A DNA stretch of 6,455 bases from SZUA-320 sp041612035 (GCA_041612035.1 JBFILX010000132.1:1-6455), one strand, 5' to 3'. Shown: positions 1 to 5,492, counted from the stretch's first letter. The notes: generated by a model from the letters alone, not told the origin. Numbers and translations are program-made.

Positions 1-1
1 C

Positions 2-163
2 CTGCTCGAGACGCACAGGACGAGCTTCATGGGGCCTCCCGCCGCCGGCCGGAAGATCGTCTGGCGCGACGTGCGCACCACCCGGTGCCGGGACGGGCGG
101 GTCGCGGAAGAGTGGGTGATCTCCGACCCGGCGGAGCGGCTCCTGCGGGCCCGGAAGCGCTGA
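2..163 (+). CDS. SnoaL-like / ester cyclase family protein, 3' end only
   Basis: The last 53 codons of a gene that starts before the window, ending with TGA at 161-163. The visible peptide runs from LLETHRTSFMG through GRKIVW, DGRVAEEWVISD and ends ERLLRARKR. This order (a T-H-x-x-x-F-M-G turn, a G-R-[KR] strand, then D-G-[KR]-[VI]-x-E-x-W-x-x-x-D near the end) is the usual C-terminal pattern of SnoaL-like polyketide/ester cyclases with an NTF2-type cone fold. Family members are small (about 130-150 residues), so more than half the gene is missing. The substrate cannot be predicted, since this fold covers cyclases, isomerases and non-enzymatic binding proteins. Only 3 nt separate it from the next gene, which suggests co-transcription. 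The family call is fairly good; the function is unknown. Confidence 0.7.
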   Translation: MLETHRTSFMGPPAAGRKIVWRDVRTTRCRDGRVAEEWVISDPAERLLRARKR

Positions 164-166
164 TCG

Positions 167-814
167 GTGCTCCGCGACCCTGGGCGCTCGATCGGGCGGG
201 CGTTCGTCGGCGCCCTCCTGGCCACCGCCTGCACGTATGGGCCGGAGGAGCCCCGCGCGGACGTCATCCAGATCCTGCCGGTGGGCGACAGCTACCGGGC
301 GCTGGTCACGATCCGGCATGACGTCGTCCGGCGACCCACGGGCGTCAACACCTTCCCGGACGGAGGCAGGTGGCGGTACACCGCCCGGCGCTGGGTCGTG
401 TACCTCATTGACGCGGAGCGGCTCGACGTGACGCGACTGGCGGGGGAACCGGCGGACGATGCGGTGTGGGAGTCGTTCGAGGCACGCCTCGCCGGGCTGG
501 AGGGGGACACGGTGACCTGGGTCCGGGTGACCGGGTGCCCGAAAGACGGGGAGTGCTACCCGCCCCTCCGGCGGGTCGCGGTATACCGGCTGTCCCTGTC
601 GGGTCAGCTCGAGCGGGTGGCGGCGGTGCCCGCCCATGTCCGCCTCCCGGGACAGATGGCGGCGCGACGGCCGGGGGAGCGGAACTATGTCCGGTATGGC
701 ACGGAGCGGGACACGATCACCGCCCGCTTCGAGGAGGGGGGGCCGCTCCGCCCGCTGTTCACGATGGGTTCCGACGGGTCGCTCGCACCCGTGGGGGCAG
801 GCCCGCCGCCCTGA
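167..814 (+). CDS. probable lipoprotein of unknown function
   Basis: An open frame of 215 residues starting with GTG. A GGAAG Shine-Dalgarno-like stretch at 153-157, inside the end of the upstream gene, lies 9 nt before the start and supports it. The N-terminus has three arginines (residues 3, 7, 11), a short hydrophobic stretch (about 12-21) and then L-A-T-A-C with Cys22. That resembles a lipobox, although Ala rather than Leu sits at -3 and the hydrophobic core is short. If cleaved there, the mature protein has 194 residues, probably attached to a membrane. The rest is rich in alternating hydrophobic residues with many Arg and Trp, consistent with beta structure. Cys124 and Cys130 (C-x5-C) could form a disulfide outside the cytoplasm. 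I recognise no domain. It is probably co-transcribed with the upstream SnoaL-like gene. Confidence 0.72.
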   Translation: MLRDPGRSIGRAFVGALLATACTYGPEEPRADVIQILPVGDSYRALVTIRHDVVRRPTGVNTFPDGGRWRYTARRWVVYLIDAERLDVTRLAGEPADDAVWESFEARLAGLEGDTVTWVRVTGCPKDGECYPPLRRVAVYRLSLSGQLERVAAVPAHVRLPGQMAARRPGERNYVRYGTERDTITARFEEGGPLRPLFTMGSDGSLAPVGAGPPP

Positions 815-899
815 GGGTGGGTGACCTGCCATGTGACACCGTACATGCCGGTGAAACCGTCGGCCCACTCCTGCCGTAGCGTGCCCGATCCCAACCGGA

Positions 900-921
900 C
901 CGGGCCTTCGGCCTGGCCCGG
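900..921 (+). other. small hairpin in the 815-948 intergenic gap
   Basis: CCGGGCC (900-906) and GGCCCGG (915-921) are perfect inverted copies around an 8-nt loop. The stem lies 15 nt before the Shine-Dalgarno site of the 949 gene. No T-run follows, so it is not a standard intrinsic terminator. It could end the upstream lipoprotein transcript, or sit in the leader of the downstream gene. A TAGCGT at 877-882 could be a -10 for that gene, but I see no good -35. Apart from these two items I see nothing else in the gap. In DNA this GC-rich, a 7-bp stem can occur by chance. Confidence 0.3.
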
Positions 922-948
922 AGACGCGTTTCCCACGGAGCCGACCCG

Positions 949-1443
949 ATGACCCTGCGCGCCTTCTTCCGCCCAGACCCCGCACGGTACGAAGGGGTCC
1001 GCCCCGTGAACGTCGTCCTGCTGCGGGTGTTCTTCCTCCTCGTCGTGGTTTTCGTGGGGTACGACGCGGTGGGCTACCTGCTGCGGTACGAGCCACCGGC
1101 GGGTCACGTGCAGGCGGCCGCCTTCAGCATGTGGGCCGCATTTGCCGTCATGGGCGTCCTGGGGTTCCTGCACCCGCTGCGCATGCTCCCGCTCGTGGCG
1201 TTCGACATCGTCTACAAGGTCATCTGGCTGGGGGTCGTCGCCTGGCCCCTCTGGTCCACCGGCCGGCTGGCGGGGTCACCCGCCGAGGAGATGACGGGGG
1301 CCTTCCTCTGGGTCGTGCTGCCGGCAGCGGCCATGCCGTGGCGTTACGCTTTCCACACCCTGATTCGGGGCCGGAATGCGCGAGCGCCCCTCGCGCGGGT
1401 GGCGCGAGAGGCGCTCGGTTCGAGCGACGGGGAGGCTCAGTAG
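949..1443 (+). CDS. uncharacterised four-helix inner-membrane protein
   Basis: Encodes 164 residues. The ATG is preceded by GGAG at 937-940 with 8-nt spacing. Four hydrophobic segments are visible at about residues 20-40, 55-75, 79-102 and 114-136. They are joined by short loops, with a charged N-terminal stretch (R4 to R18) and a basic C-terminal tail (from R140). Likely motifs include VGYDAVGYLL (37-46), H75-P-L-R-M-L-P-L, Y89-K, P100-L-W, G109-S-P-A-E and P130-W-R-Y. I recall similar uncharacterised proteins in other bacteria sharing the HPL-MLPL and PLW...GSPAE features, but cannot assign a function. The last 20 codons overlap a strong hairpin, and the stop overlaps the convergent receptor gene by 7 bp. 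No enzymatic motif is visible. The gene call is strong; the role is unknown. Confidence 0.85.
   Translation: MTLRAFFRPDPARYEGVRPVNVVLLRVFFLLVVVFVGYDAVGYLLRYEPPAGHVQAAAFSMWAAFAVMGVLGFLHPLRMLPLVAFDIVYKVIWLGVVAWPLWSTGRLAGSPAEEMTGAFLWVVLPAAAMPWRYAFHTLIRGRNARAPLARVAREALGSSDGEAQ
1381..1417 (-). terminator. strong hairpin at the 3' end of the receptor transcript
   Basis: Positions 1381-1396 pair with 1402-1417 around a 5-nt loop (1397-1401). The outer arm CGAGCGCC pairs with GGCGCTCG (8 bp) and the inner arm CTCGCGC with GCGCGAG (7 bp), with one non-Watson-Crick position between them (1389/1409). In a plus-strand transcript this position is a C-A mismatch; in a minus-strand transcript it is a G-U wobble, giving an unbroken 16-bp stem. 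The stem starts 19 nt after the receptor stop codon. No U-run follows, so it would act as a U-less terminator or as a 3' end that blocks exonucleases. It lies within the coding tail of the 949 gene. The structure is certain; the terminator role is inferred. Confidence 0.55.
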
Positions 1444-4115
1444 GTGAACGCCGCCGACACCCCCACGGTGCGGGGCTGGTTGGTCAGGTAGCCGACCCGG
1501 GCGCGGGTCCCCCGCTCCCGGTCGAGCGCCAGGAAGGCCCGCTCGTCGGTCAGGTTGTTCCCGTAGACTGCCACTTCCCAGACCCCCCGGATCATCCCGA
1601 TGCGCAGGTTGGCCAGGTTGTACGCCGGCAGCTCGGGGTCGAACCGGAAGGTGCTCGGCGCGCCGGACCGGTACGGGGCGCCGGGAGTGGTGTTGCCGAA
1701 CGCCGGGAGGTTCACCGTGCCCAACCCGGTGGCGTGGTCATCCATCTGGGTGAACCGCGAGCCGATGTGGCTCCAGGTCCCCGTGACGAAGCCGGTGGCG
1801 CCCTGGCTCATGGGCCAGCGGTACGTGATGCCGGCCGTCCCCTGGAACCTGGGCACGCTGGGCAGCCGGTTTCCGGCGACGATCCCCGGGATCGCGATGG
1901 GCGATCCGGTCACCGAGACCAGCCCCGACCGGAGTTCCGAGTCGGTGAAGCTGGCGGAGGCCGACAGCTCTACCCGGTCGCTGGGCGCCGCGGTGAACTC
2001 GAACTCGAGCCCCTGGCTGCGCGCCTTGGGGGCCCCCAGCACCAGCCGCGACGAACAGGAGCCCGCCGTCACCACCACCTGCAGGTCCCGGATGTCCATG
2101 TAGAAGGCCGAGAGGTTCAGGGTGGCGCGGCCGTCGGCCATGCGGGTCTTGGCCCCGACCTCGTAGTTCCAGACCGTCTCGTCCTTCCAGGAATCCTGCC
2201 CGCTGTAGGTCGCCAGGTCCGCCGCCGTGCAGAGTGGCACGTTGAGCGGGTCGTTGATCCCGCCGAGCCGGAAGCCGCGCGACGCCTGGGCGTTCAGGGT
2301 CACCATCTCCGAGGCCTTGAGGCTCAGCATGAACCGGGGGGCGAAGCCGTTGGCGGTCGTGGTGTCCACGTTCCGCACCAGCGCGGTGCCGTTGTCGTCG
2401 TTCCCGAAGATCCCGTCGAACACCTGTTCGCGGTCTTCCTCGAAATCGTAGAACCGGAGCCCGGCAGTGAAGTTGAGCCGGTCCGTGAGCGCGAACGTCG
2501 CCTCGCCGAAGGCCGCCACCTGACGCAGGTCGTAGCTCAGGTCGCTGTAGAAGAGTTCGTCCTTCTGGGCCCGGAGCCCCCGGGTGGGAATGTTGGCCCC
2601 CACCTGGCGGGCCCGGTCCTCGAACCCGGCCACGATCAGGCTTTGGCCGTAGTCGCGCTGGTTGGTGGCGAAGAAGCCGCCGAAGAGCCACTGCACCTTG
2701 CTGGTGCCGCCCGCCAGACGGATCTCCTGGGTGAACGAGTTGGCGTTGGTGGCATCGTTGAGCGGAGCGTTGAGGGCGTACACGCTCTCGGGCAGGCCGA
2801 TCGAACCGCCGGTAATGCTCGAGGTCAGCGCGCCCGCGTCGCGCACCACCAGGATGTCGCGCCAGGTATAGGCACTGACGGATGTCAGGGTGACGTTCCC
2901 CAGGTCGGCGGTCAGGTTCAGGTCGCCCATGACGAAGTCGTCGGTGTACGGCTCGTCGATCTGGAGGAAGAGCTGCCGCTCGCCCAGGGTGACCGCGGGA
3001 CGCGTGGTGGTCCAGGGATTGGCCAGGATGTTGTACGCGTCGATCCGGTTCCAGCCGTCCATCTTCACGCGCTGGTACATGACCCGCGGCGTCACGGTCA
3101 CCTTCTCGGAGGCGTCCACCCGGAGCGCGGCGCGGCCACCGGCCCGGACCCCGCCGTTCACGTTGTTGTCCACGTTGACCCCGCCAGGCTGCACCGCGTC
3201 CATCCAGCCGCCCATCCGGGTGGCATAGCCCACGATGCGGGCGGCGGAGCGATCTCCCAGCGGCGCGTTGACGCCCAGCTTGGCGATCCCGCCCGGGGAA
3301 CCGCCGTCGATGATGCTGCCGCCCAGTTCGCCGAACCAGCTCCGGGCGCCGAGCTGGGGCTGGTTGCTGATGTAGCGGACGGTGCCGGCGAGGGAGCCCG
3401 ACCCGAAAAGGGTGCCCTGCGGCCCCCGCAGCACCTCCACCCGGCCGACGTCGAACAGGTCGAGGTCGGGGGTGTAGAGGGAGAGCGAGACCACCGCATC
3501 GTCGAGGTAGGTGCTCACCTGCTCCTTCACCCCGGGCTGGTCGCGGGCGATCTGGCCCGAGGAGGCGCCCCGCATGGCCGGCTGGCTCTGGCCCGGCCCC
3601 AGATTCTGCACGGTGAAGCCGGCCACGTTCGCGGCCAGGGCCTCGACGTTGTCCACCCCCCGCGCCCGCATCACCCGGGCGGTGGGGGCGGTGATGGAGA
3701 ACGGCACGTCCGACACGTCCTGCTCGCGGAGCATCGCCGTCACGGTGATCTGTTCCAGCAGGAGGGGGGCCGCCTGGAGGACCAGGTCGAGCGCCACGTC
3801 GCCCGCGCCGACCTGGACCCCGCGCCGGACGGCGGGCTCCATCCCCACCAGGGCGGCTTGCACGGTGTAGAGTCCCGCGGCCAGGCCGGAGACCGTGTAA
3901 CGTCCATCCGCCCCGGTGCTGGCGCGCGAGACTGCGCTGGTGGACTGGTTGGTAACGGTGACGTTCACGCCCGACAGCGCCACGCCCCGGGCGTCCCGCA
4001 CGACCCCGGTGATCCGGCCCTGCGCGAGGGCTGGCGCGGCGGTGGCGGCGAGCGTGAGCGCGGCCAGGCCGACCACGGCCGCGAGGGTGAGGAATCGGGT
4101 GCCAAGGGACCGCAT
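1437..4115 (-). CDS. TonB-dependent outer-membrane receptor with N-terminal carboxypeptidase-regulatory-like domain
   Basis: Encodes 892 residues. It should import a substrate across the outer membrane using the TonB-ExbBD proton-motive system. Residues 1-31 are a signal peptide (R2, R7, long Ala/Leu core, likely cut at ALA|Q). Residues 34-113 match a CarboxypepD_reg-like domain (ITGVVRDARGVALSGVNVTV, then DGRYTVSGLAAGLYTV). A TonB-box-like EQITVTA follows at about 121-127. The plug covers about 128-250, with the hallmark VEVLRGPQGTLFGSGSLAG around 226-244. The remaining about 640 residues are the beta barrel, with the typical end NNLTDERA (853-860) and NQPRTVG, and a terminal A-F-T-Y compatible with the BAM beta-signal. 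Length is normal and no frameshift is seen. No SusD-like partner or pathway gene is adjacent, so the substrate (siderophore, carbohydrate or other) is open. It has its own promoter and a structured leader. Confidence 0.96.
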   Translation of the reverse strand: MRSLGTRFLTLAAVVGLAALTLAATAAPALAQGRITGVVRDARGVALSGVNVTVTNQSTSAVSRASTGADGRYTVSGLAAGLYTVQAALVGMEPAVRRGVQVGAGDVALDLVLQAAPLLLEQITVTAMLREQDVSDVPFSITAPTARVMRARGVDNVEALAANVAGFTVQNLGPGQSQPAMRGASSGQIARDQPGVKEQVSTYLDDAVVSLSLYTPDLDLFDVGRVEVLRGPQGTLFGSGSLAGTVRYISNQPQLGARSWFGELGGSIIDGGSPGGIAKLGVNAPLGDRSAARIVGYATRMGGWMDAVQPGGVNVDNNVNGGVRAGGRAALRVDASEKVTVTPRVMYQRVKMDGWNRIDAYNILANPWTTTRPAVTLGERQLFLQIDEPYTDDFVMGDLNLTADLGNVTLTSVSAYTWRDILVVRDAGALTSSITGGSIGLPESVYALNAPLNDATNANSFTQEIRLAGGTSKVQWLFGGFFATNQRDYGQSLIVAGFEDRARQVGANIPTRGLRAQKDELFYSDLSYDLRQVAAFGEATFALTDRLNFTAGLRFYDFEEDREQVFDGIFGNDDNGTALVRNVDTTTANGFAPRFMLSLKASEMVTLNAQASRGFRLGGINDPLNVPLCTAADLATYSGQDSWKDETVWNYEVGAKTRMADGRATLNLSAFYMDIRDLQVVVTAGSCSSRLVLGAPKARSQGLEFEFTAAPSDRVELSASASFTDSELRSGLVSVTGSPIAIPGIVAGNRLPSVPRFQGTAGITYRWPMSQGATGFVTGTWSHIGSRFTQMDDHATGLGTVNLPAFGNTTPGAPYRSGAPSTFRFDPELPAYNLANLRIGMIRGVWEVAVYGNNLTDERAFLALDRERGTRARVGYLTNQPRTVGVSAAFTY

Positions 4116-4120
4116 GAACA

Positions 4121-4126
4121 CCTCCC
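4121..4126 (-). promoter_or_regulatory. ribosome binding site deciding the receptor start
   Basis: On the minus strand GGGAGG (4126 to 4121) lies 5 nt before ATG at 4115-4113. A GTG two codons upstream (4121-4119) is in frame but overlaps this site, so the ATG at 4115 is preferred. The resulting N-terminus MRSLGTRFL is a normal signal peptide start. Confidence 0.8.
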
Positions 4127-4147
4127 ATGAAGGCGCCGGAAACCCGT

Positions 4148-4171
4148 CCGGCGGCGCGAACGCGCCGCCGG
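4148..4171 (-). promoter_or_regulatory. perfect 11-bp inverted repeat in the receptor mRNA leader
   Basis: Positions 4148-4158 are the exact reverse complement of 4161-4171, separated by only AA (4159-4160). All base pairs but those at the very tip can form, giving an extremely stable GC stem of about 10 bp with a 4-nt loop. It falls about 16 nt after the predicted receptor transcription start and 21 nt before the Shine-Dalgarno site. For the divergent SnoaL-like gene it lies just upstream of the candidate -10. It could be an mRNA-stabilising 5' hairpin, part of an attenuator, or a dimeric-regulator operator. No U-run follows, so it is not a plain terminator. The symmetry is certain; the function is inferred. 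Confidence 0.6.
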
Positions 4172-4193
4172 CAATCGTGAGCAGGATGCTCCC

Positions 4194-4222
4194 TTATTAT
4201 GGACCCGACGGGATCCTGTCAA
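4194..4222 (-). promoter_or_regulatory. sigma-70-type promoter for the TonB-dependent receptor
   Basis: Reading the minus strand, a perfect TTGACA -35 occupies 4222-4217. The -10 is either TAATAA at 4199-4194 (17-nt spacer) or CATAAT at 4201-4196 (five of six consensus bases, 15-nt spacer). This is one of very few AT-rich spots in the window. Transcription would start near 4187-4190, giving a leader of about 70 nt that contains the 4148-4171 hairpin. Confidence 0.75.
4195..4200 (+). promoter_or_regulatory. possible -10 element for the divergent SnoaL-GNAT operon
   Basis: TATTAT on the plus strand matches five of six -10 consensus bases and overlaps the receptor -10 on the opposite strand. 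I see no convincing -35 (CAATCG at 17-nt spacing) and no extended -10 TG. A start near 4207 would give a leader of about 34 nt. The same AT-rich core would then open for both directions. Confidence 0.35.
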
Positions 4223-4240
4223 GCACCCCTGGAGGCGCCG

Positions 4241-4636
4241 ATGACCCCCGACCGCAGCCGTGACCTCGCCGTGGGGTGGATCGAGGCCTGGACCCGGATG
4301 GACCTCGCCTGGCTCCGGCGCCACCTGGCCCCGGACTTCGTCCACAACAGCCCCTTCGGCCGGCTGGAGGGGCGGGACGCCTACCTGGCCGCCGTCGAGC
4401 CGATGGCCCGGAAGACCGTCCAGGCGTTGCGCATCCTGGACGTGGTGGCGAGCGGCGACCAGGCCGTCATCCGGTTCGAGAACCACACCCCGGGCGGCGT
4501 GGTCGAGTCGTGCGACTGGCTCTGGACCGAGGGCGACCTGATCCGCGAGATCAGCTCCTATTACGACCCGGCCCGGGTGCGGGAGGCGCTCTCCCCCGGG
4601 GACCAGGATCGCCTGGGCGGGGCGTCCGACCCATGA
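4241..4636 (+). CDS. SnoaL-like (NTF2-fold) protein
   Basis: Encodes 131 residues. GGAGG at 4231-4235 lies 5 nt before this ATG. A more upstream in-frame ATG at 4199 has no such site and would lie inside the -10 element, so 4241 is chosen. Visible features are a first helix pair with W13, W17 and W24, then LAPDFVHNSPFGRLEGRDAY (29-48), typical of the SnoaL-like/NTF2 start where an acidic residue and a His line the pocket (D32, H35). Strand segments follow: VASGDQAVIRFE (69-80), VESCDWLWTEGDLIREISSYYDP (88-110). The G-D-L-I-x-E-I-x-x-Y-Y pattern near the end is typical of the family. The substrate is unknown, and the fold alone does not prove catalysis. It is the first gene of a tight three-gene operon and shares an ATGA overlap with the GNAT gene. 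Confidence 0.9.
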   Translation: MTPDRSRDLAVGWIEAWTRMDLAWLRRHLAPDFVHNSPFGRLEGRDAYLAAVEPMARKTVQALRILDVVASGDQAVIRFENHTPGGVVESCDWLWTEGDLIREISSYYDPARVREALSPGDQDRLGGASDP

Positions 4637-5139
4637 GGGTCCGCTTCCGCGATGCCACCGAGCGGGATGCGCCCGGCATCGCCGCGCTCCGGAACGCGGC
4701 AGCCGGCGCCCTGACCGCCCGCTTCGGGTCGGGGCACTGGTCCACGCTCACCAGCGAGCGAGCCGCCCTCCTCTCCCTGCGCCACGGCCGTGTGCGGGTG
4801 GGTGTCGCGGGCAAGCGCCTGCTCACCGTGCTCCGCCTCGCCACCAAGAAGCCGTGGGCGATCGACGTGGCGTACTTTACGCCGGTGAAACGGCCGCTCT
4901 ACCTGACCGACCTGGCCGTCTCGGTGGCCCATGTGGGCCAGGGGCTGGGCCGCCGGGCCATGGCGGACGCCCGGACCGTGGCCCAGGCCTGGCCCGCCGA
5001 CGCCATCCGGCTCGACGCCTACGATGCCGAGGCCGGCGCCGGTCCCTTCTACGAACGATGCGGGTACACCGGGCGGGGCCGGGTGGTCTACCGCGACGAC
5101 CCGCTGGTGTACTACGAACTGCTCCTCGCACCGGAATGA
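4633..5139 (+). CDS. GNAT-family N-acetyltransferase
   Basis: Encodes 168 residues. It probably transfers an acetyl group from acetyl-CoA to an amine, acting in the cytoplasm. The N-terminus RVRFRDATERDAPGIAALRNAA is a standard GNAT opening. Motif A is clear: YLTDLAVSVAH (90-100) followed by VGQGLGRRAMADA (101-113). Its GQGLG is the pyrophosphate-binding loop, with Val at the position often held by Arg or Gln. Motif B is AGAGPFYERCGY (134-145), with Tyr140 placed as the usual general acid. A distinctive middle, FGSGHWSTLTSER (31-43) and LRLATKKPWAIDVAYFTP (67-84), is shared with a recognisable but uncharacterised GNAT subgroup. The ATG overlaps the TGA of the SnoaL-like gene (ATGA), indicating translational coupling; no strong Shine-Dalgarno is needed. 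The acceptor substrate is unknown. Confidence 0.92.
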   Translation: MRVRFRDATERDAPGIAALRNAAAGALTARFGSGHWSTLTSERAALLSLRHGRVRVGVAGKRLLTVLRLATKKPWAIDVAYFTPVKRPLYLTDLAVSVAHVGQGLGRRAMADARTVAQAWPADAIRLDAYDAEAGAGPFYERCGYTGRGRVVYRDDPLVYYELLLAPE

Positions 5140-5146
5140 GACGACC

Positions 5147-5404
5147 ATGACCGTGCTCCCCGCGGCGCTCGGCGCCGCCAAGTGGGGCGCCGCCCTGGGC
5201 CTCGTGGCCGGCGTGCTCTACGCCTTCGGCGGGCTGGTGATCGACCTGCTCACCGTGGGACTCAACGCGGGCACCGCGCTGGCCTTCATGGCCCTGGTCG
5301 GGATGCCGCTCCTCTTCGGGGCCGTGGGCTTCCTGCTCGGCGGGCTGGTGGCCGTCGGCGCCGGGCTGGTCGGGAGGGGCCCGACGCCGCCGGGCGGTCC
5401 CTGA
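5147..5404 (+). CDS. small two-helix membrane protein, uncharacterised
   Basis: Encodes 85 residues, starting 7 nt after the GNAT stop and so probably in the same operon. Two long Gly/Ala-rich hydrophobic segments lie at about residues 13-36 and 43-75, joined by a short TVGLNAG linker; the tail is Gly/Pro-rich. K12-W-G, the GG-L-V repeats (28-31 and 65-68) and GTALAFMALVGMP (42-54) are the notable features. The abundant small residues suggest tight helix packing or oligomerisation. No known domain is evident. The Shine-Dalgarno is weak (GGAA at 5133-5136), fitting coupling to the preceding stop. The frame is supported by its composition, position and plausible transmembrane pattern. Its role is unknown. 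Confidence 0.75.
   Translation: MTVLPAALGAAKWGAALGLVAGVLYAFGGLVIDLLTVGLNAGTALAFMALVGMPLLFGAVGFLLGGLVAVGAGLVGRGPTPPGGP
5226..5350 (+). repeat. pair of 14-bp direct repeats inside the small membrane gene
   Basis: TCGGCGGGCTGGTG occurs at 5226-5239 and again at 5337-5350, exactly 111 bp (37 codons) apart. Both copies encode the G-G-L-V at matching places of the two helices. This could reflect an ancient helix duplication, or just the same residues written with the favoured GC-rich codons. Confidence 0.4.
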
Positions 5405-5416
5405 GCCGGCCCCCGC

Positions 5417-5445
5417 TTGCCCCGATGGGCGCCCCGGGATAGCGT
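5417..5445 (+). promoter_or_regulatory. candidate promoter for the DinB-like operon
   Basis: TTGCCC at 5417-5422 and TAGCGT at 5440-5445 are separated by exactly 17 nt. They keep the most conserved promoter bases (TTG of the -35; T, A and final T of the -10). A start near 5452 would give a leader of about 40 nt. The spacer contains the 8-bp palindrome GGGCGCCC (5427-5434). Confidence 0.45.
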
Positions 5446-5492
5446 ATCGCGCCCGACGGCCGACAATCCCGATTCCAACCCGGAGGCTTCCC

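Noticed and set aside
796..830. GGCAGG/CCTGCC inverted pair at the end of the lipoprotein gene as a terminator
   Set aside because: Only 6 bp with a 23-nt loop and no T-run; not distinguishable from chance in this composition.
1412..1426. CGCTCG-GTT-CGAGCG as a separate hairpin
   Set aside because: It shares its left arm with the much stronger 1381-1417 stem, so it is at most a minor competing fold.
4116..4121. GTG at 4121 as the receptor start
   Set aside because: It overlaps the GGGAGG ribosome binding site, and the ATG at 4115 has ideal 5-nt spacing.
1738..4128. A 796-codon minus-strand frame overlapping the receptor in another phase
   Set aside because: The composition is dominated by Arg, Gly and Pro as expected of a shifted GC-rich frame, while the other minus frame has a complete signal peptide, plug and barrel.
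1131..4130. A 999-codon plus-strand open frame antisense to the receptor
   Set aside because: It is the complement of a well-defined receptor gene in GC-rich DNA, where stop codons are rare in shadow frames. Its product is an unstructured His/Gly/Arg/Pro-rich string with no domain and no ribosome binding site.
4199..4240. ATG at 4199 as the start of the SnoaL-like gene
   Set aside because: It overlaps the candidate -10 element and lacks a ribosome binding site; the ATG at 4241 has GGAGG 5 nt upstream and gives a normal family N-terminus.
4276..4632. A longer GNAT protein fused to an N-terminal extension
   Set aside because: The extension is the SnoaL-like gene read in the wrong phase. The GNAT domain begins cleanly at the coupled ATG at 4633.
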